64,000 nt of DNA from Clostridium moniliforme (GCF_017873235.1 NZ_JAGGJZ010000001.1:496001-560000); one strand, 5' to 3'; shown: positions 53,157 through 63,470, counted from the first letter of the stretch. Notes: generated by a model not told the origin, from the sequence alone. Program-made: numbers and translations.

Positions 53157-54536
53157 TTATTTATCTAATTCTTTTGTAATTAATGAATTTTTCTTACCAT
53201 AACCAAAATATCCTATAATCATAAATCCTAATATAATTAAAAATATAATCCATGTTGTTTTCTTTAAATTTAACATTAAAAACAAACAACATAAACTTCC
53301 TAGTAAAGGAAGTATAGGAACAAATGGTGTTTTAAAACTTCTTTTTATGTTAGGATATTTTTTCCTAAATATAATTATTGAAAAGCATACAAATCCATAA
53401 ACAAGTAAAAGTGCAATACTTGCAAAATTAGCTAAATCCTTTAAGTTAAAAAATCCCGCAAGAATTGATGATATAATTCCTATAACCCAAAGTGAAACAA
53501 ATGGAACATCATTTTTATCCTTTTTACTAAAAACTTTAGGAACTAACCCATCTCTACTCATTGTTGATAGTATTTGAGAAGTTGCAAAATTTCCTGCAAA
53601 TATTACTGCAAGTATTCCAATAATTGTTCCTAATGAAACAACAAAAGCAACCATTGGTTTTCCTGCAATTTTTAAAGTATAAGAAAGAGCATCTGGAACA
53701 TTTAAGTTACTATATGGTGTTATTCCTGTTAAAACTAAAGAAACTCCCATATAAACTAGTGCACATATAAATAATGATGTTAAAAGTCCAATTGGTAATG
53801 CCTTTTTAGGATTTTTTACATAAGGTGCTGCTGATGCTGTTGCATCAAATCCACAATAAGCAAAAAATACAGATGCAGCTCCAGTCATAACTCCTGAAGT
53901 TCCATAAGGTGTAAATGGTATCCAATTTGATGTATTCATATGCATTGAACCAACTACTAAAAATAAAGCAATAACAAAAAGCTTTACTATTACCATTGCA
54001 TCATTTACTTTTTTACTTGATTTTGTTCCACCTGAAATAACAAATGTAATAAGTATTATTGCAGAAATTGCTGGTAAGTTAACTATTCCACCTTTTGCTG
54101 GTATTGTTGTAATTGCTTTTGGCAAGTGTATATTAACTACATCTAACAAACTTAAAAGATAACTTCCCCAACCTGATGCAACTGTTGCTGTTGAAAGAAT
54201 ATATCCAATTACTACACTCATTCCCACAATATAAGCAATGAATTCCCCTAATGTTACATATGTAAATGTATATGATCCTCCAGAACTTTGTATACTTGCA
54301 CTAAGTTCTGCATAACATAAAACTATTAACGCTGCTGCAATAGCTCCAATTACAAAAGAAATTGTAACTGCTGGTCCTGCCTCTTTAGCTGCTACTATTC
54401 CAGTTAAAACCATAACGCCTGTTCCTATAACAGAGCCTACACTCATTAATGTTAAATCTAATGTACTTAAATTTTTTTCACTATCTTTAACACTTTGAGA
54501 TACTTTTTCAATTTTTTGAGTTCTAAAAATACTCAA
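53157..54536 (-). CDS. APC family amino acid permease
   Basis: 459 residues with 12 predicted helices. The N-terminal LMSVGSVIGTGVMVLTGIVA and AGPAVTISFVIGAIAA mark the APC superfamily, cationic-amino-acid-transporter-like group; FFAYCGFDATASAAPYVKNP is the matching helix 6-7 segment. It probably imports an amino acid with protons. The open frame starts with GTG at 54545, but that GTG is part of the AGAGGTG ribosome site for the TTG at 54536. It is monocistronic. Confidence 0.88.
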   Translation of the reverse strand: MSIFRTQKIEKVSQSVKDSEKNLSTLDLTLMSVGSVIGTGVMVLTGIVAAKEAGPAVTISFVIGAIAAALIVLCYAELSASIQSSGGSYTFTYVTLGEFIAYIVGMSVVIGYILSTATVASGWGSYLLSLLDVVNIHLPKAITTIPAKGGIVNLPAISAIILITFVISGGTKSSKKVNDAMVIVKLFVIALFLVVGSMHMNTSNWIPFTPYGTSGVMTGAASVFFAYCGFDATASAAPYVKNPKKALPIGLLTSLFICALVYMGVSLVLTGITPYSNLNVPDALSYTLKIAGKPMVAFVVSLGTIIGILAVIFAGNFATSQILSTMSRDGLVPKVFSKKDKNDVPFVSLWVIGIISSILAGFFNLKDLANFASIALLLVYGFVCFSIIIFRKKYPNIKRSFKTPFVPILPLLGSLCCLFLMLNLKKTTWIIFLIILGFMIIGYFGYGKKNSLITKELDK

Positions 54537-54804
54537 ATAACTCACCTCTTCTGTTCATAAAAATTACTAAATATTTTTTAAATAATACTAAAATAAAATA
54601 AAACTTTTTTAATTTTAACACAGAGATTATAGCAATATTCTAAAAAATTTCTATGTAAAATTTCTTTCAAAATAGTAAACTTTTATTTTTTTATAATCTT
54701 TTTTATAAAATTCATTTATTATTTATCCTATATTTAAGACAATTTATTATTTTTTTACTTAAATCAACATATATTTATCTTTATTTTCTAAAATTAGTAC
54801 ACTT

Positions 54805-54841
54805 TTAGTCATATTATGTATATACTATAATTTATGACTAA
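54805..54841 (+). promoter_or_regulatory. Promoter of the DEAD-box gene flanked by an inverted repeat
   Basis: TTAGTCATA (54805-54813) and TATGACTAA (54833-54841) are perfect arms 19 nt apart; a TATAAT -10 box (54826-54831) lies between them. The dyad could be an operator or form a 5' hairpin. Confidence 0.45.
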
Positions 54842-54863
54842 CTTCTTAAAGGAGGATATATTT

Positions 54864-55997
54864 ATGAAGAACTTTAGTGAATTAAATTTAGATGATAAAA
54901 TAATTTTTGGTTTAGAAAAACAAGGAATTACTGTACCAACAGAAATTCAATCTTTAACAATTCCTGAAATATTAGATAATAAGGATGTTATAGGAGAAGC
55001 TCATACAGGAAGTGGAAAAACTCTTGCTTTTTTAGCTCCTCTTTTCCAAAAGATAGATGCAAGTAAAAAAGACCTTCAAGTTTTAATTCTTGCTCCAACT
55101 CGTGAACTTGTTATGCAAATAGAAAAACAAGCAAAATTATTATCAAAAAACTCAAATATACAAGTTAACTCAATATCAATTATTGGTGATGTTAACATGG
55201 ATAAGCAAATTAAAAAATTAAAAGAAATTAAACCACAAATTGTAGTTGGAACTCCAGGAAGAGTTTTAGATTTAATTAGAAAGAAAAAAATCAAAGCTCA
55301 TACAATAAAAACAATTGTTCTTGATGAAGGCGATAACTTATTAGACAACACCCATTTAAGAACTATAAAAGATATAATAAAAAGTACAATGAGAGATAGG
55401 CAACTTTTAATTTTTTCTGCAACAGTAAGTGCAAAAGCAATGCCTATTGCAAAGGAATTAATGAAAGATCCTATAATCTTTAAAAATGAAAATAAAGCAT
55501 CTTTAAATCCTAATATTGAACATATGTACATTGAAGTTTGCGAAAGAGATAAAGCTGAAGTTTTAAGAAAATTAATTGCTGCAGTTAATCCTTCAAAGGC
55601 AATTGTATTTATAAATCGTGGATTTGATGTTGAAATGATTGCAGATAAATTAAAATATCATAATCAAAATGCCTTTGCTATGCATAAAAGAATAACAAAA
55701 GAACAAAGACAACAAGCTCTTGAAAACTTTAGAAATGGAAAGATAAAGATATTAGTTTCATCAGATATCTCAGCAAGAGGTTTAGATATTGATGGAATTT
55801 CTCATATTATAAATTTAGATTTTCCTGTAAATGCCAATGAATATCTTCATAGAGCTGGAAGAACAGCTAGAGGAAATGCTCATGGAACAACTATATCTTT
55901 AGTTACAAAAAAAGAATTCCCAGCTATTAGAATATATGAAAGAGAATTTAACATAAAAATAGAAAAGAAAACTTTATCTTATGGTGAATTAGTTTAA
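54864..55997 (+). CDS. DEAD-box family RNA helicase with DEGD motif II
   Basis: 377 residues. Motifs in order: TEIQSLTIPEI (Q motif), AHTGSGKTLAF, APTRELVMQI, TPGRVLDLI, VLDEGDNLLD, FSATVSAKAM, SARGLDIDGI and HRAGRTARG. Motif II reads DEGD instead of DEAD. The protein ends soon after the core, without an RNA-binding tail. It unwinds RNA in the cytoplasm. The longest frame starts at 54834, but AAAGGAGG is spaced for the ATG at 54864. Confidence 0.92.
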   Translation: MKNFSELNLDDKIIFGLEKQGITVPTEIQSLTIPEILDNKDVIGEAHTGSGKTLAFLAPLFQKIDASKKDLQVLILAPTRELVMQIEKQAKLLSKNSNIQVNSISIIGDVNMDKQIKKLKEIKPQIVVGTPGRVLDLIRKKKIKAHTIKTIVLDEGDNLLDNTHLRTIKDIIKSTMRDRQLLIFSATVSAKAMPIAKELMKDPIIFKNENKASLNPNIEHMYIEVCERDKAEVLRKLIAAVNPSKAIVFINRGFDVEMIADKLKYHNQNAFAMHKRITKEQRQQALENFRNGKIKILVSSDISARGLDIDGISHIINLDFPVNANEYLHRAGRTARGNAHGTTISLVTKKEFPAIRIYEREFNIKIEKKTLSYGELV

Positions 55998-56002
55998 ACT
56001 AA

Positions 56003-56034
56003 AAAATAGATGAGCAAAAAAGCTCATCTATTTT
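56003..56034. terminator. Bidirectional terminator between the helicase and fbp
   Basis: AAAATAGATGAGC and GCTCATCTATTTT perfect arms with a six-base loop; the right arm overlaps the fbp stop codon. Confidence 0.88.
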
Positions 56035-58012
56035 ATCTCATTTCATTTATAAATCCTTTTCTATAAGCTATAAGCAGTAATTTTAAATCCTTTATTTGAT
56101 TTTTTAATTCTGCTCCAACATCAGTATCTCCTACTCTTTTTCTATTTACTTTTCTTTCAACAATAATACTTGTAGATAAAATATCCTTTTCTTCAATAAT
56201 AGCATTTTCAATTGATTCAAAAGGCTGATGGGATACTAATTGAAATCCATAGGAATTATATATAAGAGTATATCCTGCAATGCCAGTATCTCTCCTATAT
56301 GCCTTTGCAAATCCTCCATCTATAACTAGTATTTTTCCTCCACATTTTATTGGACTTTCTCCATACTTTTTCTTAACTGGAACATGTCCATTTACTATTA
56401 TTGACTCGTTTATATCTAAATCAAATTCTTCTAAAATTTTTCTAACAATATCTTCATTTTCTCTAAACTTATAATATGGATTTTTCTTTTCTATATGTGT
56501 TTCCTTATCTTCAATAAAATATCTTTCAAAGGTTGTCATTTCATTTTTACCAAATAATGATGATGCAGGACCTGTCCATAAATACCACATTATATCCATT
56601 CCATATAATTTTTCTTCTGTTCCTACTTTATTAAAATATCCTTCCCTTGCTAAAACATCAAATTTTTCTAACAAAGCTTTTCCTTTATAGTCTTTACCTT
56701 GAATTGTCATACTTTTAAAAGATCCATCTTCATTTAAAGGTATACATCCATGTAGTAATAAATTTGAATTATATTTTAAATATATACTTCCCTTTGCAAA
56801 TAAAAATTTAACATGTTTTTGAAGCTTTTCACTATTTACAAATGAATCTCTTAATTTTTCTATTAACTTTTCTTCTTCATCAGTAAGCTTATAAGGATCT
56901 TTAGGATCTATTGTTGGGAAGTCTTTATCCTTTAGTTCATAAGTTTTTCCTTTTAGATATATAGTTCCTTCATCATAATTTATTTTATCTAAAAGTAATC
57001 TATGGTCTAATTTAAATTCTGGTCTTCTTTTAATAATTTCTTTTTCTAACTTAAATTGTATAATTGCAATTGCCTTATGCATCTTAGAAATTAAATCTAT
57101 TTCAAATTTTCCATATCTTTTATCATCATTTAATTTTGGGATAAATTCTTTACATGGGTCTTTTTTATAATGTTCTAAAGCAAAGGTTGCAAGAGGCAAT
57201 AGGTTTATACCGTATATATCTTCTATTGTATCTAAATTCCCATATCTTGTCGCTATTCTTAATACATTTGCTATAGATGTTTTTACTCCTGCTGCTGCTC
57301 CCATCCATAACATATCATGATTTCCCCATTGTATATCTACTGAATGATAGTCCATTAATTTATCCATAATTATATCTGCTCTTGGACCTCTATCATATAT
57401 ATCTCCCAAAATATGAAGTCTATCTATAATTAGTCTTTGTATTACATTAGATAAAGCAATAATAAATTCCTTAGATCTTCCAATGTCTATAATTGTACTT
57501 ATTATTCCATCATAATATTCATGTTTATCAACACCATAAAATTCTTCATGTAATAACTCTTCAATAACATAACTAAAATCTTTAGGCAAAGCTTTTCTAA
57601 CTTTTGATCTTGTATACTTAGATGATACATTTCTACAAAGCTCTATTAATCTATATAAATTAATTTTATACCAATCATCTATATTATCTTCTTCTTTTAA
57701 AACTATTTCTAATTTTTGTTCTGGATAATAAACTAATGTTGCTAAACTTTTCTTTTCACTATCTCTAAGGGAATTTCCAAAAACACTTTCTATTTTTCTC
57801 TTTACAACACCTGAACCATTTTTTAAAACGTGCACAAAAGGTTCATATTCTCCATGTAAATCTGTTAAAAAATGTTCTGTTCCTTTTGGTAAGTTTAATA
57901 TAGCACTTAAATTAATAATTTCTGTTGATGCTTCTGCTATAGTTGGATATTGTTTGGCTAAAAGTTTTAAATATTTTAATTTTTCAATAATTTCGTCATC
58001 ACAATTATTCAT
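56033..58012 (-). CDS. fbp: Fructose-1,6-bisphosphatase class III
   Basis: 659 residues, the size of the Bacillus-type class III enzyme. The metallophosphatase core has [52 protein letters not shown] and [15 protein letters not shown]. It dephosphorylates fructose-1,6-bisphosphate with Mn2+ in gluconeogenesis. GGAGG precedes the ATG. It is monocistronic and diverges from the ferritin gene across a 245-nt gap. Confidence 0.96.
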   Translation of the reverse strand: MNNCDDEIIEKLKYLKLLAKQYPTIAEASTEIINLSAILNLPKGTEHFLTDLHGEYEPFVHVLKNGSGVVKRKIESVFGNSLRDSEKKSLATLVYYPEQKLEIVLKEEDNIDDWYKINLYRLIELCRNVSSKYTRSKVRKALPKDFSYVIEELLHEEFYGVDKHEYYDGIISTIIDIGRSKEFIIALSNVIQRLIIDRLHILGDIYDRGPRADIIMDKLMDYHSVDIQWGNHDMLWMGAAAGVKTSIANVLRIATRYGNLDTIEDIYGINLLPLATFALEHYKKDPCKEFIPKLNDDKRYGKFEIDLISKMHKAIAIIQFKLEKEIIKRRPEFKLDHRLLLDKINYDEGTIYLKGKTYELKDKDFPTIDPKDPYKLTDEEEKLIEKLRDSFVNSEKLQKHVKFLFAKGSIYLKYNSNLLLHGCIPLNEDGSFKSMTIQGKDYKGKALLEKFDVLAREGYFNKVGTEEKLYGMDIMWYLWTGPASSLFGKNEMTTFERYFIEDKETHIEKKNPYYKFRENEDIVRKILEEFDLDINESIIVNGHVPVKKKYGESPIKCGGKILVIDGGFAKAYRRDTGIAGYTLIYNSYGFQLVSHQPFESIENAIIEEKDILSTSIIVERKVNRKRVGDTDVGAELKNQIKDLKLLLIAYRKGFINEMR

Positions 58013-58257
58013 TTTTGTCCTCCAGTAATTTCAAATCTTCAATAACAATTCCTGTAATCCTTTCAAAATAATTATAGCTTAATTTTAATTCCATCACAAT
58101 AACTTATACTATATTTTAATTTAATATATATAATCTATACTATATATTTCATATAAATATATATTATATACTATTTGATTTATGTATAAGTTTGCTAATT
58201 ATTATTAAAAGATATACAATAACTTCATAGATATTTTTAATTAAAGGAGAGATAAAA

Positions 58258-58776
58258 ATGCTAAGTAAAAATTTATTAGAAAGTCTTAACAAACAAGTTA
58301 ACTTTGAATTCTATTCATCTTATCTTTATTTATCAATGGCAGCCTATGCTGAATCTGTTGATTTAAGTGGGTTTGCAAATTTTTTTAGAGTTCAAGCACA
58401 AGAAGAATTAGCTCATGCAATGAAATTTTATGATTACATATTCCAAAAGAATGGTGTAGTAACTTTAGAAACAATTCCAAAACCTGATCTTACTTTTGAT
58501 AATATAATAGATGTTTTTCAAAAAGGATATAATCACGAACAACTTGTTACAAAAAAAATATATGAACTTGCTGATATTGCAAGTGAAGAAAGAGAACATT
58601 CAACTATGAGTTTACTTAATTGGTTTATTGATGAGCAAGTTGAAGAAGAAAATAACTTTAATTCTCTTCTAAAAAGAATTAGAAGATCTGAAGGAAATCC
58701 AGCTGCTATATATATGATGGATGATGAACTTGCAACAAGAGTATTTGTTCCTATAAACAATAATAATAATCAATAA
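58258..58776 (+). CDS. Ferritin
   Basis: 172 residues of the non-haem bacterial ferritin type. Ferroxidase ligands are visible: NFEFYSSYLYLSMAAYAE (Glu17), AQEELAHAMKFYDY (Glu50, His53) and NWFIDEQVEEENNF (Gln/Glu near 127-130). It stores iron as a 24-mer shell in the cytoplasm. AAAGGAGAG precedes the ATG. It is monocistronic with its own terminator. Confidence 0.95.
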   Translation: MLSKNLLESLNKQVNFEFYSSYLYLSMAAYAESVDLSGFANFFRVQAQEELAHAMKFYDYIFQKNGVVTLETIPKPDLTFDNIIDVFQKGYNHEQLVTKKIYELADIASEEREHSTMSLLNWFIDEQVEEENNFNSLLKRIRRSEGNPAAIYMMDDELATRVFVPINNNNNQ

Positions 58777-58782
58777 AATATT

Positions 58783-58821
58783 AAAGAACTCAGATTATAC
58801 AAAATAACCTGAGTTCTTTAA
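58783..58821 (+). terminator. Terminator of the ferritin gene
   Basis: AAAGAACTCAG and CTGAGTTCTTT perfect arms, six bases past the stop. Confidence 0.85.
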
Positions 58822-58880
58822 TTAATTTTTCATTTACTTATAATATCCTTAATTATATTTCATAAAAAACCTTAAATCTT

Positions 58881-59495
58881 TTATTTTAAGTGTTCTATTC
58901 TATAACCAATATCTTTATTAGCTAATTTATAGCTTTCTTTTATCATCTCATCTTCATTTAATCCATTGCCAAGGAGGCAATCTATTGTTATTTGATTTCT
59001 AGTTTTAAAATATTTATCTAAAAGATTATGTTCAATATCCTTCTGAGATGCTATTGAATAATCATCAAGTATATGATTTACCTTAATTCCATTTTCCTCT
59101 AAAAACTTTCCAAGTAAAATAGCTCTATGACATCTTATTGGATCTTGCATAGCTCCAAGCAATGCTATTTTATATCCTTTTTTTAACCCATTTTTTAATC
59201 TTTCAATACCTGTTTTAAAGCTATCTTCATTAATTATCTTTTTAAAATCTGCATACCCTTCCTTATTATAGGATTCTTTAGTTTTTCTTTTAGCAGCTAA
59301 TTCTTCACCCATATAAATATATAAAAATCCAGCATTTTTTAAGGAATATCTTATTGCTTCTTTATCAAATTGTACATTATATTTAGAATAAGGTGTCCCT
59401 CTTATATCTACAACACAATCAATATTAAAATGTTTTAGCATATCTATCAATCTTTCCATACTGTAATTAGAATGTCCAATTGTAAATATTTCCAT
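58881..59495 (-). CDS. DUF488 family protein
   Basis: 204 residues. The N-terminus IFTIGHSNYSMERLIDML and VVDIRGTPYSKYN, plus ALLGAMQDPIRCHRAIL, are hallmarks of DUF488, a cytoplasmic family with a conserved cysteine (CHR) and no proven enzymatic role. GAGGTG precedes the ATG. It is transcribed after the CAP-protein gene on the same strand, but a terminator at 59558 separates them. Confidence 0.9.
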   Translation of the reverse strand: MEIFTIGHSNYSMERLIDMLKHFNIDCVVDIRGTPYSKYNVQFDKEAIRYSLKNAGFLYIYMGEELAAKRKTKESYNKEGYADFKKIINEDSFKTGIERLKNGLKKGYKIALLGAMQDPIRCHRAILLGKFLEENGIKVNHILDDYSIASQKDIEHNLLDKYFKTRNQITIDCLLGNGLNEDEMIKESYKLANKDIGYRIEHLK

Positions 59496-59557
59496 TTAAA
59501 ATCACCTCTTTAATTATTTTCACCTTATTTATAAGTTAATATTTATTTTAATATTAA

Positions 59558-59590
59558 AAAGCTATGTGCATATTTTAGCACATAGCTTTA
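59558..59590 (-). terminator. Terminator of the CAP-domain protein gene
   Basis: AAAGCTATGTGC and GCACATAGCTTT perfect arms around an eight-base loop, 14 nt past the stop. Confidence 0.88.
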
Positions 59591-59603
59591 TTATTATAAA
59601 TTT

Positions 59604-60527
59604 CTATCTATAAAACTCTTGGGTTGCATAAACTGTATTTCCTGTTTTATAAACTCCTACACCAATACTTGAAAAATTATTTGATAAAATATTCGCTCTA
59701 TGTCCTGGTGAATTCATCCAATTAGTCATAAATTGATTTGCTAATTCATTTGCATCAGATACTCCACCAATATAAGCAATATTTTCTCCCCACGCTCTAT
59801 AATTTACTCCATCACCCTTCATTTTAACTGTTATAAGATTTCCTTCTGGATCCTTATGATCAAAATATTTTCTATCTCCCATATCTTGAGATTTTATTTT
59901 TGCATACTTTTCCATAGTATTATTATATGATAATTCTGGAATTCCAGCCTTTTTTCTCTCTTCATTTACTTTTTTAAATATCATAATTTGTACTTGTTCC
60001 ATGAATTTATCACTACTATTTATAGCTGTTTTAGCATTGCTAGTATTCTTTAGTGTTTGTGATCTGTTTGAATTTTCTTCCTTGTTTTGTACAGTTTTAG
60101 TCCTTTTATCAACTTTAGAAACTTTTTTATTATTTAAAGTTTTCTTTCTATCTTCTACTTTTTTACTATCATTATTTTCTTTATTGTTTTGAACTAAGCT
60201 TTCATTTTCTCCATATGAATTTAAGTTATTAAAATCTATTTGTCCATATATAAGTTGTCTAAGATTCTTTGATATTCCTCTAAAATATGAAATACATTCT
60301 CTATTTAAATATCCATCTTTTTGTAATGATAATGGTGATACTTTTTCATAGTTTATGTTGCAATTTTGTGCTTGTTCTCTATTATTAGTAATATTATCTT
60401 TATTACATTCAATAGAAGTTTTACAATTTGATAAACTATCATCTGTATTTGCAGAAGCATAAGCAGTAGCTCCTACTCCCCCTAGTAATGTAGTAGTTAT
60501 TAACATAGCAATTAGTTTTTGTTTCAT
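59604..60527 (-). CDS. Secreted CAP-domain (SCP/PR1-like) protein
   Basis: 307 residues. A signal peptide (LIAMLITTTLLGGVGATAYASA, ending near residue 26) is followed by a Lys/Asn/Ser-rich linker (about 110-175) and a CAP domain (about 180-307): VNEERKKAGIPELSYN, KYFDHKDPEG, YRAWGENIAYIGG and NSPGHRANILSNNF. The CAP His and Glu residues are present. Clostridial members (YkwD-like) are extracellular; their role is unclear. The frame opens with GTG at 60536, but AAGGAG serves the ATG at 60527. Confidence 0.9.
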   Translation of the reverse strand: MKQKLIAMLITTTLLGGVGATAYASANTDDSLSNCKTSIECNKDNITNNREQAQNCNINYEKVSPLSLQKDGYLNRECISYFRGISKNLRQLIYGQIDFNNLNSYGENESLVQNNKENNDSKKVEDRKKTLNNKKVSKVDKRTKTVQNKEENSNRSQTLKNTSNAKTAINSSDKFMEQVQIMIFKKVNEERKKAGIPELSYNNTMEKYAKIKSQDMGDRKYFDHKDPEGNLITVKMKGDGVNYRAWGENIAYIGGVSDANELANQFMTNWMNSPGHRANILSNNFSSIGVGVYKTGNTVYATQEFYR

Positions 60528-60835
60528 TTGTACCACTCCTTTTTATTTTTTCAGGCCTACAACATAGGTCCAATATCTTATTAGTTAAAGTACTTTTTAC
60601 TTTTCTAATGCTAACATGTATATTTATAACATACTTTTAACCTTAAAATAACAGTAAATCACTGCCATTAGTTCATATGTAAAGGCTAATTTCAAGTATA
60701 TTCCTAATCTAAAAACTCTTATTTTTTAAAAAGTTGGCAGTATAACTTACTCTCAATGGTTTTTCCATTATATTCTTTGGGTAAAATTACTAGGCATAAT
60801 TTATTTATTTTTTGATTAATATTTTCAAAAAATAA
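60528..60835 (-). promoter_or_regulatory. Leader of the CAP-protein gene with a GC-rich dyad
   Basis: GGCCTACAACATAGGTCC (60554-60571) is a near-perfect dyad (GG-CCTA / TAGG-CC) 27 nt before the start codon, in the 5' untranslated region. A TATAAA box on the minus strand lies near 60630. The remainder to 60835 has no credible ORF. Confidence 0.35.
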
Positions 60836-60867
60836 AAGCTAAAGAAACTATTAAGTTCCTTTAGCTT
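60836..60867 (-). terminator. Terminator of the Gfo/Idh/MocA gene
   Basis: AAGCTAAAG-AACT and AGTT-CTTTAGCTT arms with a four-base loop; the minus strand continues into TTATTTTTT. It lies about 90 nt past the stop. Confidence 0.75.
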
Positions 60868-60954
60868 AAAATTTTTAACTATTTAATTATAAGTTTTAAT
60901 GTTAAGTATTATTTGAATAATCTTCATTATGCTCCTTTAATTATTTTAATTTTT

Positions 60955-61923
60955 TTACTCAAAAGGATACTTTATTCCCCACTGATTTCTAACCTTATCC
61001 ATTATATCCATTACATCAATTGATAATTCTAAAGTATTATCATTTCTTTTCTTTAAAATACTTTCATTAATATCTAAAACTTCATACATTAATGCCTTTG
61101 AAGTCTCTCCAGCTTCTATGACCTCTGTCCTTCCATCTAAATAAGTTATAGTTGCTCTATCTGCCCTTGGAAAATTATCTACTGTTATAAAACCTAATTC
61201 CCCTGCTACAACTCCTCTTTTAGGCATCTTTGCTCTCATAGTTAAAGAAATTACTCCCATTTCATCAAAAGAATTCTTAAGTATTATTCCAGATTGTTCA
61301 TCTACTCCAGTTTCAAATTTCTTAACTGTTGTTAAAACTTCTTCTGGTTTTTCTGAAAAAAAGTATCTAGCAAAAGATAATGCATATGTTCCTATATCAA
61401 GAAGAGCTCCTCCAGCTAAATCTCTATTAAAAAATCTATTATTAGCATCATTTTCTTTACAACTTCCAAAAGATACTTGTATCATTTTAAGTTTTCCAAT
61501 TTTTTCGGAAACAACTATTTCTTTTAGTTTTTTATATAAAGGCATATGATAAATTGTCATAGCCTCTCTAACAATTAAATTTTTAGATTTCGCTAAATCT
61601 GTTATTTCCTTTAATTCTTTACTATTTACAGTTATTGCTTTTTCACAAAGTACATGCTTATTATTTTTTAAACTTTCCATTATATATTCATAGTGATTAC
61701 AATGAGGAGTTGATATATATACTATATCAATATTTTCATCCTTTAGCATATCTGTATAATTTCCATAAGCTTTCTTAACATTATGATTTTTTGCAAATTT
61801 TTCTGCTTTTAAAATATTTCTTGAAGCAACTGCATAAATTCCTATATTAGATTCATTTAATGCCTTTGCGAATTCTTCTGCTATTGTTCCAGGTCCTAAT
61901 ATTGCCCAATTTATATTACTCAT
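60955..61923 (-). CDS. Gfo/Idh/MocA family NAD(P)-dependent oxidoreductase
   Basis: 322 residues. A Rossmann start (WAILGPGTIAEEFAKAL), the motif YISTPHCNHYEYIMESL, the catalytic CEKAITVNSKEL and the C-terminal domain with GGALLDIGTYALSFARYFF fit the dihydrodiol-dehydrogenase-like branch of the family. It oxidises or reduces a sugar or related polyol in the cytoplasm; the substrate is unknown. GAGGTG precedes the ATG. It diverges from the YkgJ-like gene. Confidence 0.9.
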   Translation of the reverse strand: MSNINWAILGPGTIAEEFAKALNESNIGIYAVASRNILKAEKFAKNHNVKKAYGNYTDMLKDENIDIVYISTPHCNHYEYIMESLKNNKHVLCEKAITVNSKELKEITDLAKSKNLIVREAMTIYHMPLYKKLKEIVVSEKIGKLKMIQVSFGSCKENDANNRFFNRDLAGGALLDIGTYALSFARYFFSEKPEEVLTTVKKFETGVDEQSGIILKNSFDEMGVISLTMRAKMPKRGVVAGELGFITVDNFPRADRATITYLDGRTEVIEAGETSKALMYEVLDINESILKKRNDNTLELSIDVMDIMDKVRNQWGIKYPFE

Positions 61924-62062
61924 ACTCTACACCTCATTATATTTTTATATTAATTAAATTTTAACATCAGTGAAATATTTAAGCTATATATATTTTGATA
62001 AAATATATATATAGTTATTTTTATCTTATAATAATAATTTAATTTAAAAGGTGGCGATTACT

Positions 62063-62743
62063 TTGAAATTATCAGTTGAAATTTATGATAATATTCCAAG
62101 ATTTAATTGTGATGAGTGCTATAAATGTAATAGTAAAATCGGTGTAAGTTTATGTAAATACAAGCATAGAGGCTGTTGTTTTTATTATCCTAAATTTAAT
62201 TTAGTAGATTTACAAAGAATGGTTAAAGACCCTGAAGGTAAACCTGTTATTAATAAGATATTAAATAATAAAAAAGCTAAAATATTTAATTATTATATTC
62301 AAGAAGTTGGATATTTTGATAAAGAAGGTTATAACAATTATTTAAAAAGTCCAAATTTTAAATTTGATAAATCTGAACCCTTAGATAAAACTCTGTATTT
62401 TAAATCTTGCCCTTTTGTAGTAGATGGGAAAGGCTGTTCTATACCTTCAAAATTTAGAACTCCAGTATGCAATTTTTTTCTTTGCACTGAAATAAAAAAT
62501 ACTGCTAATTATAATAATTTAATACATAGCTATGAATTAGCAGCTAGAGAATATTATCATTACTATGAATGGGAAAATGAAAATCTTATAGAACTCTTTG
62601 AAGAAAAAGGATTAACCCTAAAAAATAATCTTAAAGAATCATTAGAATTCCTAAAAAGCCTTAAAATTTATTATTGTGAATTTCCTAAATTAAAAGATTT
62701 TAATTCAAATGATATTAATTCTAATTTTCCTATAGCAAAATAA
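62063..62743 (+). CDS. YkgJ-like Cys-cluster protein (putative Zn/Fe-S binding)
   Basis: 226 residues. The cysteines lie as in YkgJ-type domains: CDECYKCNSKIG, KHRGCCFYYP, SCPFVVDGKGCSIP and RTPVCNFFLC. These could bind zinc or an iron-sulfur cluster. The C-terminal part is helical and acidic. The function is unknown. The open frame starts with GTG at 62051, but AAAGGTGG covers that codon and is spaced for the TTG at 62063. It converges with the TVP38-type gene. Confidence 0.72.
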   Translation: MKLSVEIYDNIPRFNCDECYKCNSKIGVSLCKYKHRGCCFYYPKFNLVDLQRMVKDPEGKPVINKILNNKKAKIFNYYIQEVGYFDKEGYNNYLKSPNFKFDKSEPLDKTLYFKSCPFVVDGKGCSIPSKFRTPVCNFFLCTEIKNTANYNNLIHSYELAAREYYHYYEWENENLIELFEEKGLTLKNNLKESLEFLKSLKIYYCEFPKLKDFNSNDINSNFPIAK

Positions 62744-62762
62744 AAATCTAATAATAATCAGA

Positions 62763-62794
62763 AAGTGACCTTAAACTATAATTTAAGATCACTT
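62763..62794. terminator. Terminator between the YkgJ-like and TVP38-like genes
   Basis: AAGTGA-CTTAAA and TTTAAG-TCACTT arms with one mismatch (a G-U pair on the minus strand). Confidence 0.65.
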
Positions 62795-62798
62795 CTAA

Positions 62799-63470
62799 TT
62801 AGCTTTCTGTTCTGCTATTTTTCTTTTGATTTATTAAATATTTTGAAGATATAACTCCAATAATAAGCACTGCTATTGGAATTAAAAATTGAATTGAAAA
62901 TGGATTACTAAAGCTTCTTCCAAGAATTGAATAGCATATTGTTTCTGGAATAACTCCTAAAAGTGATGCTAAAATAAAATCTTTATATTTTATTTTAGTA
63001 AATCCACAGGCATAACTTAATGGATCAAAGGGAAGTATTGGTGGTAATCTTAAAAGAAATAAAATTCTAAATCCATTCTTCTCTATATTTTTATCTAATT
63101 TAATAAATCTGTTTCCAATTATACCTTCAACAAAATCTCTTCCTAAAAGCCTTGATGTATAAAAGGCAATAGTCCCTGATATAAAAAATCCTACCATTGT
63201 AAGTAAAAACCCCTTTATAGGTCCAAATAATGTTCCTCCAACTATTGCAATTAAATTTGTTGGAATAACTACAAAAAATGGTTTTAATACAAAAATTCCC
63301 ATATATACTGATGAAGAAAAGGCTCCTTTTTCTTTAATAAACTTTGACACCTTTTCAAAATCTAAATTCTTTATAAATTCCAAGTTTTTAACTAATATGA
63401 ATAAACAAACTGCTACTAATACTAAAAATATATAAAACTTTATTTTGCTTATATTATTACTTCTACTCAT
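62799..63470 (-). CDS. TVP38/TMEM64 (DedA-like) membrane protein
   Basis: 223 residues with about six helices. The motifs GGTLFGPIKGFLLTMVGFFI, FRILFLLRLPPILPFDPLSY and YACGFTKIKYKDFILASLLG are those of the VTT (SNARE-associated) domain. Family members take part in membrane-lipid or energy homeostasis; the substrate here is unknown. GAGGAG precedes the ATG. It is monocistronic. Confidence 0.92.
   Translation of the reverse strand: MSRSNNISKIKFYIFLVLVAVCLFILVKNLEFIKNLDFEKVSKFIKEKGAFSSSVYMGIFVLKPFFVVIPTNLIAIVGGTLFGPIKGFLLTMVGFFISGTIAFYTSRLLGRDFVEGIIGNRFIKLDKNIEKNGFRILFLLRLPPILPFDPLSYACGFTKIKYKDFILASLLGVIPETICYSILGRSFSNPFSIQFLIPIAVLIIGVISSKYLINQKKNSRTES

Noticed and set aside
60723..60835. Open frame reading ...VILPKEYNGKTIESKLYCQL on the minus strand
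   Set aside because: Looks protein-like but has no start codon or ribosome site and follows a terminator directly; I could not link it to a gene.
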